From Roseomonas sp. CECT 9278 (lineage in GTDB: Bacteria > Pseudomonadota > Alphaproteobacteria > Acetobacterales > Acetobacteraceae), in the NCBI RefSeq assembly GCF_918698155.1, contig NZ_CAKKLX010000010.1, forward strand, positions 62,001 to 126,000: a stretch of DNA of 64,000 nt, written 5' to 3'. Both the position numbers and the translations under genes were made by a program. The notes beneath the pieces are model-generated. The model worked only from the letters and a program-made list of their open reading frames with translations, made no database searches and was not told where the DNA came from. Shown one piece after another: positions 1-7,545 of this stretch. Positions within the stretch are counted from its first letter, which is position 1, and each line of letters starts with the position of its first letter.

Positions 1-251
1 GCGCGCGCCACCGCGCTGATGGCGATGTTGCCATTGGCGCCGGGGCGGTTCTCGATCACCACCGGCTGGCCGAGCGCCGCCGTCAGCCCTTCCTGGAACA
101 GGCGCGCCGCGAAATCCGAACCGCCGCCGGGCGGATTGGGCACGATCACGGTGATCGGGCGCGACGGGAAGCCGGCCTGCGCGCGCAGCTGCGCGGGTGT
201 GGCCAGGGCGGCGCCGGCGCCGAGCGCGGCGCGGCGGGTGAGGCGGGGCAT
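1..251 (-). CDS. Bug/TctC-family tripartite tricarboxylate transporter receptor, N-terminal part
   Basis: Only the first 83 or so codons lie in the window; the gene runs off the left edge. The product starts MPRLTRRAALGAGAAL, a twin-arginine-like or Sec-type signal peptide with a probable cut after AQA. After it come the family landmarks FPSRPITVIVP, then a Pro/Gly-Gly-Ser-Asp loop, then ENRPGANGNIA. These match the first ligand-contacting loops of periplasmic Bug receptors, which bind small carboxylates for TctAB-type permeases or act as orphan sensors. No permease gene is visible here. The gene is divergent from the aldehyde dehydrogenase at 399, so a shared control region of about 147 bp is likely. 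The substrate cannot be told from sequence. Confidence 0.85.
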   Translation of the reverse strand, partial: MPRLTRRAALGAGAALATPAQLRAQAGFPSRPITVIVPNPPGGGSDFAARLFQEGLTAALGQPVVIENRPGANGNIAISAVAR

Positions 252-398
252 GGCGGGTCCTCCGGTGCGGCGCCTCTGCGGGCGCGCTGATGCCGCAGGA
301 TCGGGCAGCCCTGCGCCGGGGGCAAGCCGTCGCGACTGGCCGCGCGGCGGTCGCGCGGCTAGGGTGCGCGCCAAATCCCACCGCGGAGGAATGCGCCG

Positions 399-1835
399 AT
401 GTCCTATCCCAACACCCTGCTGCACGTGAACGGCGAATGGCGCGCCGCGCGCTCCGGCAAGACGCTGAACGTGCTGAACCCCGCCACCGAGGAAGTGATC
501 GGCACCGTCGCCCATGCCGAGAAGGCCGACCTCGATGAGGCGCTGGCCGCGGCGGAGAAGGGCTTCGCCACCTGGCGCAAGGTCTCGGCCTTCGACCGCT
601 ACAAGCTGATGCGCAAGGCCGCCGAGATCTTCCGTGGCCGCGCCGACGCGACAGCGCGGCTGATGACGATGGAGCAGGGCAAGCCGCTGCCCGAGGCGAA
701 GATGGAGGTGATGGCCGCCGCCGACATCATCGACTGGTTCGCCGAGGAAGGCCGCCGCGCCTATGGCCGCGTGATCCCGGCGCGCGCCGAGGGCGTGTAC
801 CAGCTGGTGGTGAAGGAGCCGGTCGGCCCGGTCGCCGCCTTCACGCCGTGGAACTTTCCGATCAACCAGGTGGTCCGCAAGCTGTGCGGCGCGGTGGCGA
901 CCGGCTGCTCCATCATCGTGAAGGCGCCGGAGGAAACCCCGGCCTCGCCGGCCGAGCTGATCCGCGCCTTCGTCGATGCCGGCCTGCCGCCCGGGGTGGC
1001 GAACCTGGTCTATGGCGTGCCGGCGGAGATCAGCGAGTACCTGATCGCCCATCCGGTCATCCGGAAGGTCACCTTCACCGGCTCCACCCCCGTGGGCAAG
1101 CTGCTGGCGGGGCTGGCCGGCCAGCACATGAAGCGCGTGACGATGGAGCTGGGCGGCCATGCGCCGGCGATCGTGTTCGACGATGCCGACCTCGACCTTG
1201 CCGCGAAGACGCTGGCGGGGGCGAAGTTCCGCAATGCCGGGCAGGTCTGCGTCTCCCCCACGCGCTTCCTGGTGCAGGAGAAGCTGTACGACGGCTTCGT
1301 CGAGAAGTTCGTCGAGCACACCAAGGCGCTGAAGGTCGGCGACGGCCTGACCGAGGGCACCACCATGGGCCCGCTGGCGCATGACCGCCGCGTGCCCTGG
1401 GTCGAGATGCTGGTGCAGGACGCGCAGTCGAAGGGGGCCAAGGTCCATACCGGCGGCAAGCGCATCGGCAACAAGGGCTATTTCTACGAACCCACGGTGA
1501 TGACCGACGTGCCGATGAACGCGCGGGCGATGAACGAGGAGCCGTTCGGGCCGATGGCGATGATCTCCCGCTTCAAGGACCTCGATGAGGTGGTGACCGA
1601 GGCGAACCGCCTGCCCTACGGCCTCGCGGCCTATGCCTTCACGCGGTCGGCCAAGACCGCCAATGCGGTGGCGAACCGGGTCGAGAGCGGGATGATGACG
1701 ATCAACCACCTGGGCCTGGCGCTGCCGGAAGTGCCCTTCGGCGGGATCAAGGACAGCGGCTACGGCAGCGAGGGCGGGACCGAGGCGATCGAGGCCTACC
1801 TGAACACGAAGTTCGTGTCGCAGGCGGGGATCTGA
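399..1835 (+). CDS. NAD(P)-dependent aldehyde dehydrogenase, succinate-semialdehyde dehydrogenase type
   Basis: A 478-residue member of the aldehyde dehydrogenase superfamily, which oxidises an aldehyde to the carboxylic acid with NAD(P). The catalytic Cys is in GQVCVSPTR (Cys284) and the general base Glu is in [10 protein letters not shown] (Glu250). The N-terminal cofactor half contains [10 protein letters not shown], and the C-terminal end has [11 protein letters not shown]. Length and motifs fit the GabD/succinate-semialdehyde and glycolaldehyde dehydrogenase branch, but the exact aldehyde is not decided by sequence. The start is supported by a GGAGGAA ribosome site 7 bases upstream. It lies back to back with the Bug receptor gene and is followed by a strong hairpin, so it is probably a single-gene transcript. 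Confidence 0.93.
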   Translation: MSYPNTLLHVNGEWRAARSGKTLNVLNPATEEVIGTVAHAEKADLDEALAAAEKGFATWRKVSAFDRYKLMRKAAEIFRGRADATARLMTMEQGKPLPEAKMEVMAAADIIDWFAEEGRRAYGRVIPARAEGVYQLVVKEPVGPVAAFTPWNFPINQVVRKLCGAVATGCSIIVKAPEETPASPAELIRAFVDAGLPPGVANLVYGVPAEISEYLIAHPVIRKVTFTGSTPVGKLLAGLAGQHMKRVTMELGGHAPAIVFDDADLDLAAKTLAGAKFRNAGQVCVSPTRFLVQEKLYDGFVEKFVEHTKALKVGDGLTEGTTMGPLAHDRRVPWVEMLVQDAQSKGAKVHTGGKRIGNKGYFYEPTVMTDVPMNARAMNEEPFGPMAMISRFKDLDEVVTEANRLPYGLAAYAFTRSAKTANAVANRVESGMMTINHLGLALPEVPFGGIKDSGYGSEGGTEAIEAYLNTKFVSQAGI

Positions 1836-1841
1836 CGGGAA

Positions 1842-1870
1842 GGTTGGGGGAGGAGAACCTCCCCCAAACC
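1842..1870. terminator. Hairpin after the aldehyde dehydrogenase gene
   Basis: The sequence GGTTGGGGGAGG, loop AGAA, then CCTCCCCCAAACC forms a stem of about 12 pairs with one bulge, starting 7 bases after the stop codon. There is no clear T-run directly after it, as is common in very GC-rich genomes. It is the first of three hairpins in a row before the MFS gene. Confidence 0.6.
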
Positions 1871-1880
1871 CCCACCCTTT

Positions 1881-1929
1881 TTCTGGCACCTGGGAACTGA
1901 CTTCGGCGGTCAGTCCCCAAGTGCCAGAA
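1881..1929. repeat. Long inverted repeat, 20-bp arms with 9-nt loop
   Basis: Left arm 1881-1900 (TTCTGGCACCTGGGAACTGA) pairs with right arm 1910-1929 at 18 of 20 positions; the loop is CTTCGGCGG. The loop and right arm have a partial second copy at 30547-30575, between two dehydrogenase genes, where about 16 of 20 right-arm positions agree. That second copy suggests a dispersed REP-like palindromic element rather than a one-off terminator. Confidence 0.7.
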
Positions 1930-1941
1930 GAAGGAGGGGGC

Positions 1942-1963
1942 TCGGGGGAGTTCTCTCCCCCGA
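1942..1963. terminator. Third hairpin, just upstream of the MFS start
   Basis: A perfect 9-bp stem, TCGGGGGAG, loop TTCT, CTCCCCCGA. It ends 13 bases before the ATG of the MFS gene, where a ribosome site would normally sit, and no Shine-Dalgarno sequence is visible there. It could be part of the composite palindromic element or could hold back translation of the MFS gene. A similar G-run/C-run hairpin accompanies the second copy of the repeat near 30629-30644. Confidence 0.5.
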
Positions 1964-1976
1964 CCTTGCCTTCGTC

Positions 1977-3161
1977 ATGCGAACCCTTTTCCACGAGCGC
2001 GACTTCCTCCGCCTCTGGATGGCGGGCCTGTGCATCTTCGTGGTGCGCTGGCTGGAGATCCTGGCGGTGGGCGTGTTCGCCTATGCCGCCACCGGCTCGG
2101 CCTTCGTGGTGGCCGTGCTGACCATGCTGCGCCTGTTGCCGATGGGGCTGTTCGGCGCCTTCCTGGGGGCGGCGGCCGACCGGATGGACCGGCGGCGCGC
2201 GCTGCTGCTGGTGGTGCTGTCGCAGGCGGTGACCTCGGCGGTGATCGCGGCGCTGGCCTTCTTCGACGCCGTCGCGGTCTGGCACCTGGCGGTGGCGTCC
2301 TTCATGAACGGCATCGCCTGGGCGGCGGACAACCCGGTGCGCCGCGCGATGATCGGCCAGGTGGTCGGGCCGGCGCGCATGGGCGTGGCGATGTCGGTCG
2401 ATGTCGCGACCAGCAATGGCAGCCGCGTGCTGGGGCCGACGCTGGGGGGCGCGCTGCTGGCGACGGTCGGGCTGGATGGCGCCTTCCTGCTGAGCGTCGT
2501 CATCTATGCGCCCGCGGTGGCGGCGGTGCTGCGGCTGCCACGCACGCCGCCGGCCGACGGCGCGGTGGCGACGCCCGTGCTGGCCAGCATCGCCGAGGGC
2601 TTCGCGCTGGTGCGGCGGGAGCCGCGGCTGGTGGGCGCGCTGCTGGTGACGCTGCTGTTCAACCTGTTCGGCTGGCCCTGCACCAGCATGATCCCGGTGA
2701 TCGGCAAGGACAGGCTGGAGCTGGGCCCGCAGGGGGTGGGGCTGCTGGCGGGCATGGATGGCGTGGGCGCCTTCCTGGGCGCGGTGACCATCGCGCTGCT
2801 GGCGCGGCCGGCGCAGTACAAGGCAATCTACCTGGGCGGCATATCGCTGTTCCTGGCGATGACCGTGGCTTTCGCGCTGGCGACCGGGCCGCTGGTGGCA
2901 GGCGCGGCGCTGGTGCTCTCGGGCGTGGGCGGGGCGGCCTTCGCGATCATGCAGCCAACACTGGTCTTCCTGGGCGCACCGGCGGAGATGCGCAGCCGCG
3001 TGCTGGGGCTGCTGTCGGTCTGCATCGGGCTGGGGCCGATCGGGTTCCTGGCGCTGGGCGGGTTGGCGGAACTGTTCGGCGCCTCGGCGGCGACCGCCAT
3101 GATGGCGCTGGCGGGGCTGGCGGCGATCGCCGCGACGCGGCGGTGGTGGAAGCACATCTGA
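1977..3161 (+). CDS. Major facilitator superfamily transporter
   Basis: A 394-residue integral membrane protein with about 10-12 hydrophobic segments. It starts MRTLFHERDFLRLW, the usual entry of the MFS_3 (enterobactin exporter EntS-like) group just before helix 1. The cytoplasmic loop between helices 2 and 3 carries GAAADRMDRRRALL, the MFS loop motif. This family exports small molecules such as siderophores or drugs by proton antiport; the substrate here is unknown. The start is chosen by family fit, because no good ribosome site is seen and a hairpin lies directly upstream. The CinA-type gene follows after 15 bases, so the two are probably cotranscribed. Confidence 0.88.
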   Translation: MRTLFHERDFLRLWMAGLCIFVVRWLEILAVGVFAYAATGSAFVVAVLTMLRLLPMGLFGAFLGAAADRMDRRRALLLVVLSQAVTSAVIAALAFFDAVAVWHLAVASFMNGIAWAADNPVRRAMIGQVVGPARMGVAMSVDVATSNGSRVLGPTLGGALLATVGLDGAFLLSVVIYAPAVAAVLRLPRTPPADGAVATPVLASIAEGFALVRREPRLVGALLVTLLFNLFGWPCTSMIPVIGKDRLELGPQGVGLLAGMDGVGAFLGAVTIALLARPAQYKAIYLGGISLFLAMTVAFALATGPLVAGAALVLSGVGGAAFAIMQPTLVFLGAPAEMRSRVLGLLSVCIGLGPIGFLALGGLAELFGASAATAMMALAGLAAIAATRRWWKHI

Positions 3162-3176
3162 ACGGAGGACGACGCG

Positions 3177-3656
3177 ATGGACATGCTGCTGCCCGGCGCA
3201 CGGGCGATCGGCGAGAGGCTGAAGGCGCGCGGCGAGACGGTGGCGGTGGCGGAGAGCTCGGCCGGCGGGCTGGTCTGCGCCGCGCTGCTCGCGGTGCCGG
3301 GGGCGTCGGCGTATTTCCTGGGTGGGGCGGTGGTCTATACCAAGGCGGCGCGGGGCGGGCTGCTGGGCATCACGGATGCCGAGATGGCGGGGATGCGGTC
3401 GTCGTCGGAACCCTATGCGATGCTGCTGGCGCGCAAGGTGCGGGCGCGGATGGGCGCGGATTGGGGCTTCGCGGAGACCGGCGCGGCGGGGCCTTCGGGC
3501 AACCGGTATGGCGATGCGGCGGGGCATGCCTGCCTGGCGGTGTCCGGGCCGGTCGAGCGCGTCATCACGCTGGAGACCGGCGCGCCGGGGCGGGAGGCGA
3601 ACATGCGCGCCTTCGCCGCCGCGCTGTTCCGCCTGGCGGCGGAGGTGCTGGAGTGA
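3177..3656 (+). CDS. CinA-family nicotinamide-nucleotide amidohydrolase (PncC-like)
   Basis: A 159-residue single-domain CinA C-terminal protein. The family deamidates nicotinamide mononucleotide to nicotinic acid mononucleotide in pyridine nucleotide recycling. Landmarks are VAVAESSAGG near the N-terminus (with the family's catalytic Ser), the GGAVVYTKAAR stretch, and ETGAAGPSGNRYG. The usual GVAGPGG is modified to GAAGPSG. The N-terminal MoeA-like domain of full CinA is absent, as in stand-alone PncC. The upstream GGAGGACGACG is a good ribosome site. It sits between the MFS gene and the MoxR gene on the same strand. Confidence 0.87.
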   Translation: MDMLLPGARAIGERLKARGETVAVAESSAGGLVCAALLAVPGASAYFLGGAVVYTKAARGGLLGITDAEMAGMRSSSEPYAMLLARKVRARMGADWGFAETGAAGPSGNRYGDAAGHACLAVSGPVERVITLETGAPGREANMRAFAAALFRLAAEVLE

Positions 3657-3720
3657 CCAGGGCTTGCGCGTTTCCGGGTCCGGCCCGACCTTGACGCCGG
3701 GACGACCAGGGGAACGGGAC

Positions 3721-4569
3721 GTGGCGCAATTCAAGGGCACCGAGCAGTACGTCGCGGGGCGCGACCTGGAGGTCGCGGTCAATGCCGCCGTGGCGCTGCA
3801 GCGCCCGCTGCTGGTGAAGGGCGAACCGGGCACCGGCAAGACCGTGCTGGCGCAGGAGATCGCGAAGGCGCTCGGCTATCCGCTGATCGAATGGCACATC
3901 AAGTCCACCACCAAGGCGCAGCAGGGGCTGTACGAATACGATGCCGTGTCGCGCCTGCGCGATGGGCAGCTCGGCGACCCGCGGGTGCACGACATCGCCA
4001 ACTACATCGTGCGCGGCAAGATGTGGGACGCCTTCGAGAGCGAACAGCCGGTCGTCCTGCTGATCGACGAGATCGACAAGGCCGACATCGAATTCCCGAA
4101 CGACCTGCTGCTCGAGCTCGATCGCATGCAGTTCTTCGTCTACGAGACCCGCAAGACGGTGGCGGCGAAGCACCGCCCGGTGGTGATCATCACCTCCAAC
4201 AACGAGAAGGAGCTGCCGGACGCCTTCCTGCGCCGCTGCTTCTTCCACTACATCCGCTTCCCCGACCGCGAGACGATGGAGATGATCGTCAAGGCGCACT
4301 ACCCCGACATCCGCCAGGGGCTGCTGCGCGAGGCGCTGAACGTCTTCTTCGAGATCCGCGAGGTGAACGAGTTGAAGAAGAAGCCGGCGACGAGCGAATT
4401 GCTGGATTGGCTGAAGCTGCTGACCATCGAGGACATGCCGCCCGAGGCGCTGCGGTCCTCCGATGCCAAGACCGCGCTGCCGCCGCTGTATGGCGCGATG
4501 CTGAAGAACGAGCAGGACGTGCACCTGTTCGAGCGGCTGGCGTTCCTGGCGCGGCGCCGCGGGCAGTAG
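3721..4569 (+). CDS. MoxR-family AAA+ ATPase
   Basis: A 282-residue MoxR AAA+ ATPase, a chaperone-like motor that usually works with a VWA-domain partner to mature or activate another protein complex. The P-loop is GEPGTGKT (Gly34-Thr41), Walker B is LLIDEIDKAD, and sensor 1 is ITSNNEKELPDAF with the arginine finger region RRCFFHYIRFP. I chose the GTG at 3721: the protein then begins VAQFKGTEQYV as in relatives and AGGGGAACGG precedes it. The longer open frame upstream overlaps the CinA gene and is not plausible coding. The CoxE-like VWA gene follows after 4 bases, so the two form a MoxR/VWA pair. Confidence 0.92.
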   Translation: MAQFKGTEQYVAGRDLEVAVNAAVALQRPLLVKGEPGTGKTVLAQEIAKALGYPLIEWHIKSTTKAQQGLYEYDAVSRLRDGQLGDPRVHDIANYIVRGKMWDAFESEQPVVLLIDEIDKADIEFPNDLLLELDRMQFFVYETRKTVAAKHRPVVIITSNNEKELPDAFLRRCFFHYIRFPDRETMEMIVKAHYPDIRQGLLREALNVFFEIREVNELKKKPATSELLDWLKLLTIEDMPPEALRSSDAKTALPPLYGAMLKNEQDVHLFERLAFLARRRGQ

Positions 4570-4573
4570 CAGC

Positions 4574-5752
4574 GTGTTCGCGCCCTTCATCCTCGCGCTG
4601 CGCGCGGCGGGCGTGCCGGCCTCCATCATGGAGTACCTGGCCCTGCTGCGCGCGATGAAGGAGGGCGTGGCGGATTTCAGCGTCGATGACTTCTACCATC
4701 TGTGCCGCGCGGCGCTGGTGAAGGACGAACGGCACCTCGACCGTTTCGACCGCGTGTTCGGGGAGATCTTCAAGGGGCTGGAATCGCCACAGGGCGAAGC
4801 GCCGCGCAGCCTGCCCGAGGAATGGCTGCGCAAGATCGCCGAGAAGACCCTGACACCCGAGGAGATGGCGGCGATCGAGGCCATGGGCGGCTTCGACGCG
4901 CTGATGGAGACGCTGAAGAAGCGGCTCGAGGAACAGAAGGGCCGGCACCAGGGCGGATCGAAATGGATCGGCACGGCCGGCACCTCGCCGTTCGGCGCCC
5001 ATGGCTACAATCCGGAAGGCGTGCGCATCGGGCAGGACAAGTCGCGCCACCGTCGCGCGGTGAAGGTCTGGGACGAACGCAACTTCAAGGACCTGGACGA
5101 GGACGAGGCGCTGTCCTCGCGCAACATGAAGGTGGCGCTGCGCCGCCTGCGCCGCTTCGCGCGCACGGGGGCGGCGACCGAGCTCGACCTGCCCGGCACC
5201 ATCGGCGCCACGGCGCGCAATGGCGGGTCGCTCGACCTGCACATGGTCCCGGAGCGGCACAACGCCGTGAAGGTGCTGCTGCTGATGGATATCGGCGGGT
5301 CGATGGATGACCACATCCGCATCTGCCAGGAGCTGTTCACCGCCGCGCGGTCCGAGTTCAAGCACCTGGAATTCTGGTACTTCCACAATTGCCCCTACGA
5401 GCGCGTGTGGCGCACCAACCGACGCCGGCGCGAGACCGAGCGGCCGATGATGGAAGTGCTGCGCACCTACGGCCCCGACTGGCGCCTGGTGTTCGTCGGC
5501 GACGCCACCATGAGCCCCTATGAGATCATCCAGCCCGGCGGGTCCGTGGAGCACTGGAACGAGGAAGCCGGCCAGGTCTGGATGGCGCGCCTCACGCGGC
5601 ACTTCCGCAAGGCCGCCTGGCTGAACCCGGTGGACCAGTCCCACTGGCGCTATACGCAATCCATCGGCGTGATGGAGCGGCTGATGGAAAACCGCATGTA
5701 CCCGCTGACGCTGGCGGGGTTGGAATCGATGGCGCGCCAGCTCGCGCGCTGA
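4574..5752 (+). CDS. VWA-domain protein, CoxE-like partner of MoxR
   Basis: A 392-residue protein with GTG start, 4 bases after the MoxR stop. The N-terminal two thirds are charged and helical; the C-terminal von Willebrand A domain starts near residue 235. The metal-binding site reads LLLMDIGGSMDD (Asp239), so the first Ser of the standard DxSxS motif is Gly, which I recall as normal for this CoxE-like branch. The characteristic segment EFKHLEFWYFHNC follows. MoxR/VWA pairs are known to act in cofactor insertion or complex assembly, for example CoxD/CoxE of carbon monoxide dehydrogenase. No metalloenzyme subunit is adjacent here, so the client is unknown. Confidence 0.9.
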   Translation: MFAPFILALRAAGVPASIMEYLALLRAMKEGVADFSVDDFYHLCRAALVKDERHLDRFDRVFGEIFKGLESPQGEAPRSLPEEWLRKIAEKTLTPEEMAAIEAMGGFDALMETLKKRLEEQKGRHQGGSKWIGTAGTSPFGAHGYNPEGVRIGQDKSRHRRAVKVWDERNFKDLDEDEALSSRNMKVALRRLRRFARTGAATELDLPGTIGATARNGGSLDLHMVPERHNAVKVLLLMDIGGSMDDHIRICQELFTAARSEFKHLEFWYFHNCPYERVWRTNRRRRETERPMMEVLRTYGPDWRLVFVGDATMSPYEIIQPGGSVEHWNEEAGQVWMARLTRHFRKAAWLNPVDQSHWRYTQSIGVMERLMENRMYPLTLAGLESMARQLAR

Positions 5753-5819
5753 ACCATGTCCGCTTGCGCGATCCAGGCCGCCGGCCATCGCGCTGAATGA
5801 GGGAACGACCATGTCCGCT
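5753..5819 (+). repeat. 12-bp direct repeat carrying a duplicated start codon
   Basis: ACCATGTCCGCT occurs at 5753-5764 and again at 5808-5819, 55 bases apart. The second copy holds the start codon of the aminotransferase. The first copy opens a 14-codon reading frame (ATG at 5756, TGA before 5801) that ends just upstream of the real ribosome site GAGGGAACG. It may be a relic of a partial duplication or a leader peptide. Confidence 0.5.
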
Positions 5820-7010
5820 GCCACCCGCATCCCCCGCGGCCGCCAGTTCTTCGCCAATCCCGGGCCGACCAACATTCCGGACTCCATCATGAAGGCGGTG
5901 GCGCATGTCTCCGTCGACTTCAACGATCCCGCCTTCCTCAAGGTCTATGACGATGCCGTCGCCGGCGTGAAGCGCATCCTGCGCACGCAGCATGACGTGT
6001 TCCTCTACACGGGCTCGGGCCATGCGGCGTGGGAAGCGGCGCTGGTGAACCTGTTCTCCACCGGCGACGAATTGCTGGTGATCGAGACCGGCTATTTCTC
6101 GGAATCCTGGGCGAAGATGGCGCAGGATTTCGGCCTGGTGATCCGCACGCTGCCGGCCGACTGGCGCCGTGGTGCGGATTTCGCCGCACTGCGCGCGATG
6201 CTCGCCGCCGACAGCGCGCACGCCATCAAGGCGATCTGCGCCGTGCAGAACGAGACGGCGACAGGCATGGAACTGCCGCTGACGGAGGTGCGCGCCGCGC
6301 TGCAGGCCACGAACCATCCGGCGCTGCTGCTGGTCGACACCATCTCCTCGCTGGGGTCGATGGAATTCCGCATGGACGACTGGGGCGTCGATGTCGCGGT
6401 GGGCGGCAGCCAAAAGGGGCTGATGCTGCCCACCGGCATGTCCTTTACCGGTGCCTCGCCGCGCGCCATGGCGGCGCATGCGGCCTCCAGCCTGCCGAAG
6501 TCGTACCTCAACTGGTCGAACATGCTGACGCGCCGGCACAAGTCGTTCATCGGCACGGTGCCGACCTCGCTGTTCTACGGGCTGCAGGAATCGATCCGCC
6601 TGATCGAGGAGGAAGGCCTCGATGAGGTCTGCGCGCGACACGCGCGGCTGGCCGAGGCGGTGCGCCGCTGCGTGCGGCACTGGTCGGGCAATGACGGGCC
6701 GCAGCTCTTTTGCCTGTCGCCCGACCGCGTCTCCAACTCCGTCACCGCGGTGATGATGCCCGAGGGCCATGACGCGGACGCCGTGCGCCGCATCGCGCTG
6801 CAGATGTTCAACGTGTCGCTCGGTGGCGGGCTCGGGAAGCTGGGCGGCAAGGTGTTCCGCATCGGGCATCTGGGCGATCTGAACGAACCCATGATCCTCG
6901 GTACGCTCGCCACCGTGGAGGCCGCGCTGCGCGTCGCCGGCGTGCCGCATGCGCCAGGCGGCGTGAGCGCCGCGATCGAATACCTGGCGGACGCCGCGCG
7001 GCCGGCATAG
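5811..7010 (+). CDS. Class V PLP aminotransferase (serine-glyoxylate / pyridoxamine-pyruvate type)
   Basis: A 399-residue fold-type I PLP enzyme. It opens with FFANPGPTNIPDSI, the phosphate-cup entry GSGHAAWEAAL follows, and the PLP-binding Lys is in GGSQKGLMLP. An Asp that stacks on PLP is in LLLVDTISSLGSMEF. The motif set fits the alanine-glyoxylate/serine-glyoxylate aminotransferases and the related pyridoxamine-pyruvate transaminase. These use small amino or keto acids, and sequence alone cannot choose between them. The start is supported by GAGGGAACGACC upstream. The CYTH gene follows after 6 bases, suggesting cotranscription without an obvious shared pathway. Confidence 0.87.
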   Translation: MSAATRIPRGRQFFANPGPTNIPDSIMKAVAHVSVDFNDPAFLKVYDDAVAGVKRILRTQHDVFLYTGSGHAAWEAALVNLFSTGDELLVIETGYFSESWAKMAQDFGLVIRTLPADWRRGADFAALRAMLAADSAHAIKAICAVQNETATGMELPLTEVRAALQATNHPALLLVDTISSLGSMEFRMDDWGVDVAVGGSQKGLMLPTGMSFTGASPRAMAAHAASSLPKSYLNWSNMLTRRHKSFIGTVPTSLFYGLQESIRLIEEEGLDEVCARHARLAEAVRRCVRHWSGNDGPQLFCLSPDRVSNSVTAVMMPEGHDADAVRRIALQMFNVSLGGGLGKLGGKVFRIGHLGDLNEPMILGTLATVEAALRVAGVPHAPGGVSAAIEYLADAARPA

Positions 7011-7016
7011 GCGCCC

Positions 7017-7484
7017 ATGGGCATCGAGATCGAACGCCGCTTCCTGGTCGCCGGCGATGACTGGCGCGGCCAGGCGCTGGGCCGGCAGCGGCTGGTGCAG
7101 GGCTACCTGGCGCGCGAGGACGGCGTGGTGGTGCGCGTCCGCCTGGCCGATGCGGGCGCCCGGCTGACCATCAAGGGCCCGGGCGGCCTGTCGCGCGCGG
7201 AATACGAATACGAGATCCCGCGCGACGACGCCCAGACGATGCTGGAGACCCTGTGCCGCGGCCGCGCCCTGGCCAAGACCCGTCACACCGTCCCGCATGG
7301 CGCCCTGCGCTGGGAGGTCGATGTCTTCGAGGGCGTGCTGGCCGGGCTGGTGATCGCCGAGGTCGAACTGCCCGCGCCCGACCATCCCGTGGCGTTGCCG
7401 CCATGGGTCGGCGCCGAGATCACCGGCGACGGGCGCTACGCCAATGCCGCGCTGGTGTCGGCCAGCGCGCCGCCGGAGGGGTGA
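7017..7484 (+). CDS. CYTH-domain protein (triphosphatase-like)
   Basis: A 155-residue CYTH tunnel-fold protein. The N-terminal signature reads MGIEIERRFLV, an ExExR form of the family ExExK motif. Further charged strands (VRVRLADAG, LTIKGPGG, EYEYEIP) supply the Arg/Lys/Glu residues that line the tunnel and bind triphosphate and metal. Members hydrolyse inorganic or organic triphosphates, or more rarely make cAMP. The length is typical of the compact bacterial triphosphatases. No HD or CHAD domain is fused. The biological substrate is unknown. Confidence 0.86.
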   Translation: MGIEIERRFLVAGDDWRGQALGRQRLVQGYLAREDGVVVRVRLADAGARLTIKGPGGLSRAEYEYEIPRDDAQTMLETLCRGRALAKTRHTVPHGALRWEVDVFEGVLAGLVIAEVELPAPDHPVALPPWVGAEITGDGRYANAALVSASAPPEG

Positions 7485-7545
7485 CGGCGCGCGCGACCAC
7501 CCCTAGGCTTGCCCCCGTCCAAGCAAGACCCAGGGAAACGTCCGC

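Noticed and set aside
2030-3694. A 554-codon frame overlapping the MFS and CinA genes
   Set aside because: Gly/Ala/Arg-rich frame-shifted reading of two real genes.
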